A program made the position numbers and the translations under genes. This document shows positions 28,247 through 37,386 of a stretch of DNA of 64,000 nt, one piece after another. The number at the start of each line of letters is the position of its first letter. Position 1 is the stretch's first letter. The notes under the pieces are model-generated. The model was not told the origin of the DNA and searched no databases. It saw only the letters and a list, made by a program, of their open reading frames with translations. This DNA comes from Rhynchopus sp. YZ270_cl-10 (Eukaryota > Euglenozoa > Diplonemea > Diplonemida > Diplonemidae). The DNA lies in NCBI GenBank assembly GCA_964035575.1, contig OZ037843.1, positions 1,550,001 to 1,614,000 on the forward strand, read 5' to 3'.

Positions 28247-30725
28247 TATATGTTTTATTGTGAACATTTTACCTTATCAATGATGCTCTCTCATGTAGAG
28301 TAGCTTTTCTGGTGGCTGTCGCGTGGTGCAGCGGGAAACCCGTAGGCGAACCCACAAGAGAACCTTGGGGAACTTTGCTGACCCCGCACCGCCGTTTATA
28401 ATAATTTTGGGCTAAATAGGACTAAAGGGGGGGCCCAAATAAGTTTACCCCCAAATAATAGCTATTTTCCCAAATAACTTTTTTTTTTCTCAGATTTTGG
28501 GTGCCGAAAAAGTTACCGAATAACTTCGCCCCCTCTCACCTCCTTTTTTATTTTTCAAAATTTCCCCCCAAACTGATAGTGTACTATATAAAATGGCGCC
28601 GCAGGCGAAAAAATTTTATGGTACGGTGTAAAAAGCTAGTTTTTTACACCACAGATATATTCATCTAGGCGGCAGCCATGCTGGAGAAGGAAGTCTGGGG
28701 CGAAACAGATTTAAAGCAGCATCATCATTCGGGCGGTCGGGTCTTCTGGGGTCTTTACCAAACTACAAAACAGGAAAACAGAAAATAAGAGTTGACCCTC
28801 CCGCCGACTCCCGACTTTTGGACCCCCAACCCCCGACCTCTGGTGCTGTCCTGCTACTGTGTACTATGAGGAAATTTGATCAAAAACGAGAACTTGTCCA
28901 TTTTGGCAAATTGACCCCACCACTGGCCGGACGGATTCCAAAAATGCAAATACCGGTGTCTAAAAGCTCCACCAAGTTGGCAACGAGAAAAAACCCTGTT
29001 TTCAGTGCCCAAATAAGTTTACCCCCAAATAACTTAGGTTCCAAATAACTTTTTTTTTTTGCCGCGATTTTGGCTTTTCAAAGTTACCGAATAATATAGT
29101 TATTTGGACCCCCCCTTTACATTTTAGACTTTTTTTTCGGGGGTGAAAATCAATTGAAAATCCCTATTTTTAGTCCAAATATTGTTATAGGCAAAATATC
29201 CCCTTTCTGCCCCTCATCCTTCCGTCCTCTCTCTCCTCCCCACACCCCCCCTGGTTCTTTTTTTCTCTCCGTCGCCACTTTCCGATTTAAGTTATCTTCC
29301 TCTCTTTCTTTCGACTATCAGGTCCCTTCCCTCTCAATGCCTTAGAACTGTCTTTCTCATATCAAAGAAATACAAAAAAAGGCATTTTTGCGTGTTTTGC
29401 TATTTATTTATTTTCTAATCTTTCTGGGGCGGGTTGGAAGTAGAGTCACACTTCACCGACAGGCCCAGGTGTGTGCGTTTCACCACAACCTCTCCCTTTT
29501 GTCTTTATTGTTTTATTGTTTGCGGGGGTGGAGGAAACACAATAAAAGGAAAAATAGGAGTGCGGTTTCAATTTCTCATGAGGCAGCTACATGCTTAAAA
29601 GCATCGTGTGTGCTAATACAGAAAGTATTAGCCAAGGCTGTCCTTAGTCGCAATGAAACGCAAATTCGCCACGTGGATGTGGACTCTCTTATGACTGAAG
29701 TTTTCATCATTGTACTAACCCAGGGAGGGGTTCCCGGCTACCGGCTATGGTCTCTTCCAATCCGTACCCCAGTTTCCTAGGGGGGCCTCATGGCTTCATT
29801 GGCTAGGGTCTCCAGGAGGTCCCCTACACACATGTAGTGTGCCTGCCTTCACGGAGTATGTCTGATCCCTTGCCAACAAGGTGCTTATTGTAGTGGCTTG
29901 GTGCGGCCCAACCCCAGAGCCCTAACGATACCCCTGTTGTGTGGAGCACCCCTCAAAAAAGGGGTGCCGTATTGTCACCCAAAAAGCAACGACCCATACC
30001 CGAGAGGTAGGTACCTCTCCCCGGGGAAGGTACGACACAACAAAGTGCGACCCACCCGTCGAGATAAAAACCCACCCTTTCTTTGGGCTGCTTCCCCGCT
30101 CCCGAAGGAGAAATCGGAATGCGATTATGTCTCGCACAGAAGAACAGAGTGCTGGGCGTGTTGTAGATTATTTCTACAGGGTTCCAGGAGCGTGGGTCCC
30201 CCCCCATATCCCCGTTTTTAGCAATCACTTGTTATTTTTTTTATATATCCACATTCCACCATACGTTTTGTTTTAGTTTTTAGATGTGCACGCACGGTGA
30301 GGTGCGTGATAGTGGAGCTCATCCTCAGGTGTCTCCACTGATGCCGAGGTTTTCAAAAATAAAAAATCCCCTCCTCTTTTTTTGCTACTGACACTTGAAC
30401 ACTACTTGGTCTCGGTCTCATCAGCTTCATTTTCAGTGTTTTTCATCAAACACAAGACCGGCAAAATGTCTGACCAGACAGAGCCTTCTCTCCCAATAAA
30501 AAGGTCCACTGATTTGCCCTATTTTCTGCCACACTCTTATTTTGATTAAGGTACGGACCTAAACCTACTCGTCACTTCCTGAGGGTGCATACGATGCGTT
30601 TGAACATGAGGAGCAACTGCTTAGAGGTACTTTGTCGTCTGTCACGGATATGGTCGGATGAGAATTGCCTGATTCTACTTGCACCACTCCACTCCCACAA
30701 CAGAAAAAACACACAAAAAACACCA
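28247..30725. other. Intergenic, 2.5 kb, no gene seen
   Basis: It includes a single GGTGTAAAAAGCTAG module with ATGGCGCCGCAGGC at 28590, a CCAAATAA/GTTACCGAATAA repeat pair (about 28435-28530 and 29005-29110), a GTGTGCGTTTCACCACAACC motif at 29468 shared with 24215, and 30137-30222, which matches 35533-35570 plus 35838-35893. Short frames near 29898-30276 look like chance. Confidence 0.45.
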
Positions 30726-31512
30726 ATGGAACTCAACATCGAGGGATTTGATGGCAAGAAGTATGTGGTCGATGTGGATGTGGATGACACAGCGAAGGAC
30801 CTGCGGCAGAAGGTGGCAGCTACAACGGGGTTTTGCTGAAGACAGCTTTGACATGGGCTTTGGAAGGGACGACGAAGGAGAGGACATCAACATCACAGCG
30901 CTGAGTGCTGGGGACACAGTCGTATTGACGCAGAAAAATCGGTACAAAGCCATTGCAGCTCTTCGTGCATTGGGTGAGACAGCGGGGCTTGCGCGTGTGG
31001 AAGACCCCGAGGTAGTGCGGTTGTTTCTGCAGGCAGAACTTGTAACTGTGATTCCGTGCAAGTTCCTGGCAGGTACTAATTTACGTAGCCTTGATCTGAG
31101 TGTCCCGTTGGCTATTACTGCGATTGATGACAAATTCTTACAGAAGTGTTCATCGTTGGAATCAATTGACTTCTCTGGGTTGCGCAACGTCACGAAAATA
31201 GGTCAGTACTTCCTGTACGCCTGCAAGTCATTGCACACTTTTGAGCCATTCAACTTTGTGGGTTTGAGCAGTGTCACAAGCATCGGGAATCGCTTCTTAT
31301 CAAGTTGCACAGCGTTAGCCTCCATTGAATTTTCAGGATTGAGCAATGTCACAAGCCTTGGGGACTACTTCTTGTCAGATGCCGAGTCGTTAACCTCTAT
31401 CGACTTTGCAGGACTGAGTGGTGTGACACGAACTGGGAGCACATTTCTTGAAGGTTGCACTTCTTTAGAAACATACGACTTTCCAGCATTGAGAGCTATT
31501 CAGGACAGGTAG
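30726..31512 (+). pseudogene. Ubiquitin-like plus LRR gene with a one-base frame disruption
   Basis: From ATG 30726 the protein starts MELNIEGFDGKKYVVDVDVD with DDTAKDLRQKV, a ubiquitin-like fold start, but reaches TGA at 30837. The next frame continues the fold (FAEDSFDMGFGRDDEGEDIN, GDTVVLTQK) and then about five BspA-type leucine-rich repeats of roughly 25 residues (SLESIDFSGLRNVTKIG, ALASIEFSGLSNVTSLG) to TAG at 31512. The change of frame falls in GGGGTTTT (30827-30834); one base fewer would keep the frame. It may be a true mutation, a sequencing error, or tolerated slippage. The LRR array seems short and ends close to a dispersed repeat, so the 3' end may be lost. The upstream CCACAACAG resembles an acceptor. 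BspA repeats typically bind proteins; the role here is unknown. Confidence 0.65.
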
Positions 31513-32156
31513 AATCTCTGAGGTTCGATGACCACGTGGAACCAATGCCCTGCGTCCGCCGATGAACGGTGAGGCGTGTGCACTTTCAACTTCTCTTTTT
31601 AATGCTTTGGGAAGGCCTGTTTTTCTATTTATTGTGGGTTAGTAAGGGAATGTGTCTCAGTCCCCACACGCTGCACGCATGTGCGTCCCATCGCAAACCC
31701 CCACCTCGTTTTGTGTTCTGTTTCTCCCATACTCAGCCCTTTATGGCTGATTTCAGGTTGTGAGACCAGCTAGACTAGGGAAGTTGCCATGCCCCGTTAA
31801 ATGGCCCCCTTTCGTGTTGCTGGTTTTAACAGGAAAGGGTCGGGCACACCCATACTGTAAACTTGTTTAAGTAGCTTTGCTACGCCAGGGGGGTCTCTGG
31901 GGTAAAATATATCGCGAACAAGACAGTCTTCTCCCCTTTGTTTCTTATATTTTTGCTTACACAGAAACTGACCTTGATTAGCCAACGGTAAATTTGTCCT
32001 CACACTTTCCTTTTGAATCATCACCCTCACCCAACTATGACATGCCACACCACCCAGGGTACGAGCCTAAAAGGCTTCCTAAAACGGCTGCGGTCAACGA
32101 AATTTATTTTATCACACCAGCATCACACATCACGTCCCGTGCGCACAAACAACATT
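31513..32156. other. Intergenic between the two ubiquitin-like genes
   Basis: At 31550-31605 there is a repeat (CTGCG..CCG..ACGGTGAGGCGTGTGCACTT) shared with 63466-63515 and partly 23223. The rest is a pyrimidine-rich leader for the next gene. Reading 32013-32156 in frame would add 48 low-complexity residues, which I exclude. Confidence 0.5.
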
Positions 32157-34175
32157 ATGGCCGACCCCGACCGTGACCCCGCCAACCTGGAGTGCGTCGA
32201 CATTGAGATGACTTCAGCGTCTGTGGACAGCGTGTCCACGCAACCCGTGTTCGTGATAGCACACCCCACACACGAACGCCCTATAATAACTACTGAGATG
32301 AGGGAGGAGAGGCCGGGACTGGCCACCGTGGTGTTCGCTCTGTGGCTTGCCTGTCCGTGTGTGCTGGCTGCGTACCTGAAGGACTATGAGTACTTATATG
32401 AAGACAACGTCGAAGTGTCAGCGTTGACAGGGGATGTGAACGACACGAATACAACAGTGCCCCTATGGCGTGTGCAGTGCTCTGACGAGGCTCTCAACAC
32501 AACGGACGGGACACGCTTCGACATGCCGGGTGGGGAGTGTTCCACGGATCTGCGTTGGTGCTTCTACGTCTGCTTGTGCATGATTGGCGTTCGTGTGGCG
32601 ACTGTATTTGCGAAGGCCCATCCCCACATCACCTGGAACTGTCTTGTCGTTTCCGACGTTCTTGCTATCAGCGTTTTCTGCGCCATAATAATTGCAGAAC
32701 AATCGCGTGGCGAAGACGCGAAACCATTTACATTTCCAGTCGAGGGTGTGCAGTCGAACATACCGGGTGTTGTGTTGGTTGCCGCGAGGATCAACATGGT
32801 AGTGTCTGTGGCGGTTTCTGCCGCAGTTTTATGGAGCAAGTCACTGTCTATGTGCCTTAATTACATCCTTTTGTTGGTGCTATTCATAATGTCCTTCATC
32901 TACCCTTCTGTTGTGAATGCTTTGCTCAGTATGCAAGCGTACAGCTACCTTGCCTTCTATGCTGTGTTGGAAGTAATAAAGCTTCTTTGTATGGTCCGCG
33001 TTAAAAAGCGCTCTAATGTAGCATGGGTTTGCGGAAGAAGGTTTGAGCTGCCTGCGGTACTTGTGGGCGACCCCGTGGGGATATGTGAGCTGTGCGCACT
33101 GTGCGACTTTGTGGCCTACTCCGTTGCTGTGCTGCTGCTGGGGCCTGAGGAGGAGCGGCACCGCTTCTTCTACTTCGACCCTGTCACTATGAGTATGTTC
33201 CAAGGCGTCGTGCTGTTTCTCTGCCTTACTTACAAGGACCAGACCACACCGAAGTCACAGATGGCTGCATGGCCAAAACTGGAAGACGTACTAACGCACT
33301 GCTCAGGTCGCGACTTAGCTCACAACATGAGCACTGCCAGCGAAGGGTACTTGACTGACGAGGGGGATGATGTGCCCGTAGGGGAAGGAGAAGGGGTGAA
33401 TGTGTTTGTGACGTTGATGCGCCGGGAGAAGGTACGTGTGCACGTTGGTGTGGACGACACACTTGGGGACATGTGCAGCAAGGCACGGCACGCATTTTTA
33501 CCTCACACCACGGACTCTGCGCCTGTGCAGGTGAAGCTGCTTATGGACGGGTGTGCGTTGGAAGGGGACAGGAACACACCTGTGGCGAACCTGCCGGTCG
33601 AGGAGGGCTGCAACGTGGAGGTGCGCGTGCGTAAGAACGAGCCGCGCGAGGACCACTGTGAATGTGCGCGGACGGGCATAGCTTTCGGGATCCTCAGGTC
33701 TGTGCATGTTGTGGAAAAGATTGTTGCTGGAGACCTCGCGAGCGACGAGGTGAGAAGCATGGTGGACGAGTGCAACACAGAGCCTGCGGGGATGTGGCGG
33801 TATGTGCTGCCCTTTGTTGGGGCGCCTCACTTCCTGACGTGTGCGTTGATCGAACATGGCTGCAACGTATCTGACTTCGTGTATGTGCAGCGGGGACTAC
33901 GCGCGATGAAAGTGTGGAAATGTGTGTACGTGGTGATGGTGGTGTTCATGGTGGCACTGCACGCAACAAGGGGCGTTGAGTACGGACCGCGAAACTCTGG
34001 GTGGGTATTCCTTGCCTTCCTCCTCCCTGCCAGTGTGGCGATTGCATACGACATTGAGCCTCCGTCTCTGCGGGCGGTGCTTGCTGCCCAGAAGAAGTCA
34101 ACAACCGTACCCTTGCGACATGCCACTCACCTCCTGAACACCGATGTGGCTAACCCGTTGCTGGAGCACAGTTGA
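32157..34175 (+). CDS. Polytopic membrane protein with internal ubiquitin-like domain
   Basis: The predicted protein has 672 residues. The start MADPDRDPANLECVD is chosen because the in-frame sequence upstream is His/Thr-rich and unlike protein. A span near residues 60-80 is followed by a short glycosylatable loop (NDTNTT) with cysteines, then five or six more hydrophobic segments to about residue 370. A soluble region follows: an acidic stretch and residues about 414-492 resembling a ubiquitin fold (VNVFVTLMRREKVRVHVGVD with DDTLGDM, KLLMDGCALEGD, NVEVRVRK). Three further spans end the protein. I do not recognise the family. The ubiquitin-like domain would face the cytosol if the N-terminus does and the number of preceding spans is even. 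The neighbouring gene 30726-31512 also starts with a ubiquitin-like domain sharing VDDT, so the pair may be related by descent or function. Confidence 0.75.
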   Translation: MADPDRDPANLECVDIEMTSASVDSVSTQPVFVIAHPTHERPIITTEMREERPGLATVVFALWLACPCVLAAYLKDYEYLYEDNVEVSALTGDVNDTNTTVPLWRVQCSDEALNTTDGTRFDMPGGECSTDLRWCFYVCLCMIGVRVATVFAKAHPHITWNCLVVSDVLAISVFCAIIIAEQSRGEDAKPFTFPVEGVQSNIPGVVLVAARINMVVSVAVSAAVLWSKSLSMCLNYILLLVLFIMSFIYPSVVNALLSMQAYSYLAFYAVLEVIKLLCMVRVKKRSNVAWVCGRRFELPAVLVGDPVGICELCALCDFVAYSVAVLLLGPEEERHRFFYFDPVTMSMFQGVVLFLCLTYKDQTTPKSQMAAWPKLEDVLTHCSGRDLAHNMSTASEGYLTDEGDDVPVGEGEGVNVFVTLMRREKVRVHVGVDDTLGDMCSKARHAFLPHTTDSAPVQVKLLMDGCALEGDRNTPVANLPVEEGCNVEVRVRKNEPREDHCECARTGIAFGILRSVHVVEKIVAGDLASDEVRSMVDECNTEPAGMWRYVLPFVGAPHFLTCALIEHGCNVSDFVYVQRGLRAMKVWKCVYVVMVVFMVALHATRGVEYGPRNSGWVFLAFLLPASVAIAYDIEPPSLRAVLAAQKKSTTVPLRHATHLLNTDVANPLLEHS

Positions 34176-36202
34176 CTCTTCTCTTTCTTGGTCACCACCC
34201 CCCAGGTAACAACAGAGACATAAACAAAGTCACGCACCTCAACCTGTTGGTGAAGTGTGGCTCTGACAAAAAAAGGATGTCGAACTCATAACAGGAAAAT
34301 GTTTCTCGTGCAAAGTGCACTTTTACTTAAAAATAGAAAGGACAAGAGGAGGTATCAGAGAAGCTACTGTGTGTGTCTTCATCTTTGTTTCGTTGTTTGC
34401 CATTCAATACAACATTTTATTTTTGGGGATATGCAAAATACAAGGAAAGTTTCTGTCGCGATGAAGGGGATAAGCATCCCTCACCAGTTCTTTTTACCCC
34501 CTAGCAACCCAACCCCCCCTCCTATGGACAGCCCCTCCCATCCCATGTCTGTGCTCCGCACCAGTCCACAAACTTCACAGAATTCTACAAGACATGTTCA
34601 CAACAATCAAACGGGACGATTTGGGTTTTTCTGTACTTCAATGATAATACAAGTCATGATCACAACAACCAAAGGGAAGAGACGAGTTGGGTAGAGTCGA
34701 ACAACACGGTGTTTTAAAAAGGGGGGTAAACAGGGTACCACGGGTAGAAGAGAAGAAAGGTTAATACAAGGTAAATACGAGTAGATGGGAGCTAGGTCAA
34801 CAGGGTTACTATAGCAGGTGAACAGAGTACCACGGGATGACAAGAAAACAGGTAAAAAGGGTGAGAACGGATAGAGGGGAGTGATGGGCATAACCAGGGA
34901 CAAGATAAGAGAAACAACAGAGGGAGTGGGGGAAAATCATGAAGTACAGAACGAGGTCACTGTGGAACTGGTGTGGATGCTTCAACGCAACACGATACTT
35001 AACAACACGAAGAGACACAAGTAACTTTTTTGGAATAAACTTGTGGAAACCAGCGCACCTGTTGCTCCGCGATAACGAATGTGATCAAGGTGACTCACAC
35101 AGAGAGGCTTAGGATCATCTAAAAAACCTTTTATTGTTTTTGGTACGCTGTCGCGTGAAGGCTTTGTATTTCAAGTCAACTTTGTTTTGCAGCGGGCTGG
35201 GAGGGAGCCTGTGATCGGTTTGCCACTTCCCAGTGTAGGTTTGCCACTTAGACGCGCCAGTTTGTGACGGCGATTGCGTTCTTGCAAAATATTTCCGTCA
35301 GTCACCCGGTTCTGGGACTCGCCAATTTATTGTACTTACAACGAAACCAACATGTCAAAGGTAGGTGAGGAAGGGTTCTCTCATCGGGTATTCTTATATT
35401 CTTTCCCGGGACCCCCCCCCAGTTCTCATTCTTCTTCTTGTCTGAACACATTTCGATAACCACCGCGGGTTATTGTTTTGCATCTTCAACTTCACCTTTC
35501 CACAACCTTCCTTCACCTCATCGCATACCTGCAGAAGAGCAGAGTGCTGGGCCCTGGCAGCAGGGTAAGTCTTCAGCAGTACCGTGCACATCGCGAGGCA
35601 TGTTTTCATATTTTTCCACCTGATTTTGCCTGAACATTGGTGTGTTACGTAGTTTTAACATACAAACTCACACCAAACTCCACCAAATTTCAGGCAAAAT
35701 CAAGTGCATGGTTTTTTCACTTCTATTTTCGCTTTTTTCATTTTTTCACAGTGTGAAAAAGTGGGCGCTGGATCACCTCACTGTTGTTTTAACATTTGGT
35801 ATGTTTTGTTAACACAGAAAGTGCATAAGTGTCGTTATTTCTACAGGGTGGAGTTCCAGGATCGTGGGTCCCCCCATATCCACCCCGTTTTTTTGTTTAC
35901 AAGACATATGTGCATTTGCGTTCAAGAATTAAACTCTTCCCCCCAAACCCCCTCTTGTCTCTGTTTTTCTTTATCCAAAAGCCAAGTGGATATGTGCATT
36001 GCCAATTTGGGAAGGCCTGGGACTTTTGGGGTTTGAAAAAAAATGGATGCGATCAACAAACAACAAACAACGAATAAACAAAGAAGGGGGGGGTATTTCA
36101 TTTTTTGTGTGCTTGCAGGAGATGCTAAATCAAATAAAGTTTCCCCCCTCACACACACACTTTTCTGTATTTTCCCCCCTTCCTCCTGGCTCTCGGAGTT
36201 TC
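34176..36202. other. Intergenic, 2 kb, no gene seen
   Basis: It holds S3 (35087-35135), a CAAGTCAACTTT copy (35137-35195), and a split repeat (35533-35570 and 35838-35893) with a hairpin MITE between its halves. 34700-35000 has loosely repeated GGGTACCACGGG / GGTTAATACAAGG words. Confidence 0.45.
35618..35709. repeat. Hairpin MITE, CTGATTTT family, copy 3
   Basis: ACCTGATTTTGCCTGAA and the inverse ATTTCAGGCAAAATCA, with an inner ACATACAAACTC stem, sit within a dispersed repeat whose uninterrupted form is at 30137-30222. It is the best preserved copy. Confidence 0.6.
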
Positions 36203-36779
36203 TCCCCTCCTCACGACCATGTGCCCCATTCCCTGGTGCGAAGGGGTCGTGTGCATTCCCTCTGGTCCGTCGGTGCCCTGTGCTCATTGGGTCCAGCAAA
36301 CGCCTAGTGTTGTGTTCCAGGACACTTCGTCTTTCTTTAATCTGTACACTGGTTCCTTGGAAAACCCGTTTTTAAAGGTATCCAGGTTTTACTGGAGGGA
36401 GCATGACGTCGTCCGCTTTCGCACGCGAGGTGGCGCCCTTTATTCGCATATTCCTAAATTGAAAAGTTAAGGCGTAACTGCCTCCCAGCCGAGCTCTCTT
36501 CAACTTGAGTTTTAGCTTTTCAATTTAGGAATATGCGAATAAAGGGCGCCACCTCGCGTGCGAAAGCGGACGACGTCATGCTCCCTCCAGTAAAACCTGG
36601 ATACCTTTAAAAACGGGTTTTCCAAGGAACCAGTGTACAGATTCAAGAAAGACGAAGTGTCCTGGAACACAACACTAGGCGTTTGCTGGACCCAATGAGC
36701 ACAGGGCACCGACGGACCAGAGGGAATGCACACGACCCCTTCGCACCAGGGAATGGGGCACATGGTCGTGAGGAGGGGA
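36203..36779. repeat. 264-bp near-perfect inverted repeat
   Basis: Arms 36203-36466 and 36516-36779 are reverse complements with one mismatch by eye, around a 49-base spacer. Arm ends are abrupt. Each arm reads as an 83-codon frame starting MCPIPWCEGVV, without a recognisable domain. If transcribed it would form a long double-stranded hairpin. An assembly foldback artefact is possible. Confidence 0.85.
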
Positions 36780-37113
36780 TCCTTCTTCTCTCTGTGTCGC
36801 GAGAAAGTGTTTGTCCTGTCGTCTCTCTATCCCAGTTGCGGTTCCTGGTGTCCTGTCCATCGTGTCTGCAGATGTAGTTGTAGGCTGCTTTGCTGTCTCT
36901 GTTCTGTGGACGTGGTTGCTCTTTCCTTTGTCTACCTTCTCAGGGTATAGTATCAGGCTGCTGTGGATGGTAGTTGTGTAGTCTTTGTGGAGTAGCCCCT
37001 CGCCTTGTCTTGGTACCAGCTTCGGGCCGTGAAGGCCAGGTTTGATCTGTGTTATAACAGATGTCCATGATGACGCTGTGCAATTGGCGCAAGATCCCCT
37101 CCGCCCTAAGGTA
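36780..37113 (-). other. Unidentified stretch with a minus-strand open frame
   Basis: A minus-strand frame of 196 codons (36675-37265) crosses the right arm, this stretch and the LamG relic. Its middle has WTSVITQIKPGLHGP and YTTTIHSSLILYPEK, which looks protein-like but matches nothing I know. I do not call it a gene. Confidence 0.25.
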
Positions 37114-37231
37114 TGAACCTCATCCTGCGCAGCCTGTGGGCCACAGATGAAGCCCTTGACGGCACCGTCAAGAACTTCAAGTTCTCTGCGTGCGATGCGA
37201 CAAATGCTCCAGCAACTGATGCACCTGGCAC
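37114..37231 (+). pseudogene. Relic of the LamG / TDAP gene family
   Basis: The frame NLILRSLWATDEALDGTVKN with FKFSACDATNAPATDAP matches the end of the LamG domain and first stalk repeats of 43276-46542 (NLILRSPWASDDPLDGTVKN). It stops being related after one or two repeats. It lies in the same orientation, 155 bases before the NLR-like gene. Confidence 0.8.
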
Positions 37232-37386
37232 TTCTGAAAAGTTGTTGAATTTTTTGGGTGCACAAATAATGGGGATTCCCTCAGAATTGGGGTTTCGTGA
37301 AGGGTTGTTCGTCTTCTCCTTCCACAACACACAAACAGGGACAGCACACCAACCTCTGTTGAACAACAGCATATATTTTCTGGAAG

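Noticed and set aside
29898-30276. Overlapping frames of about 100 codons on both strands
   Set aside because: No consistent codon bias or domain; the sequence has short hairpins and a dispersed repeat instead.
32013-32156. N-terminal extension of the membrane protein
   Set aside because: It is His/Thr-rich and low-complexity; the ATG at 32157 starts a normal cytosolic N-terminus before the first span.
36675-37265. Reverse-transcriptase-like minus-strand frame
   Set aside because: A few words looked retroelement-like, but no RT motif (YxDD, KxxR, WxxG) is present and the frame crosses three unrelated segments.
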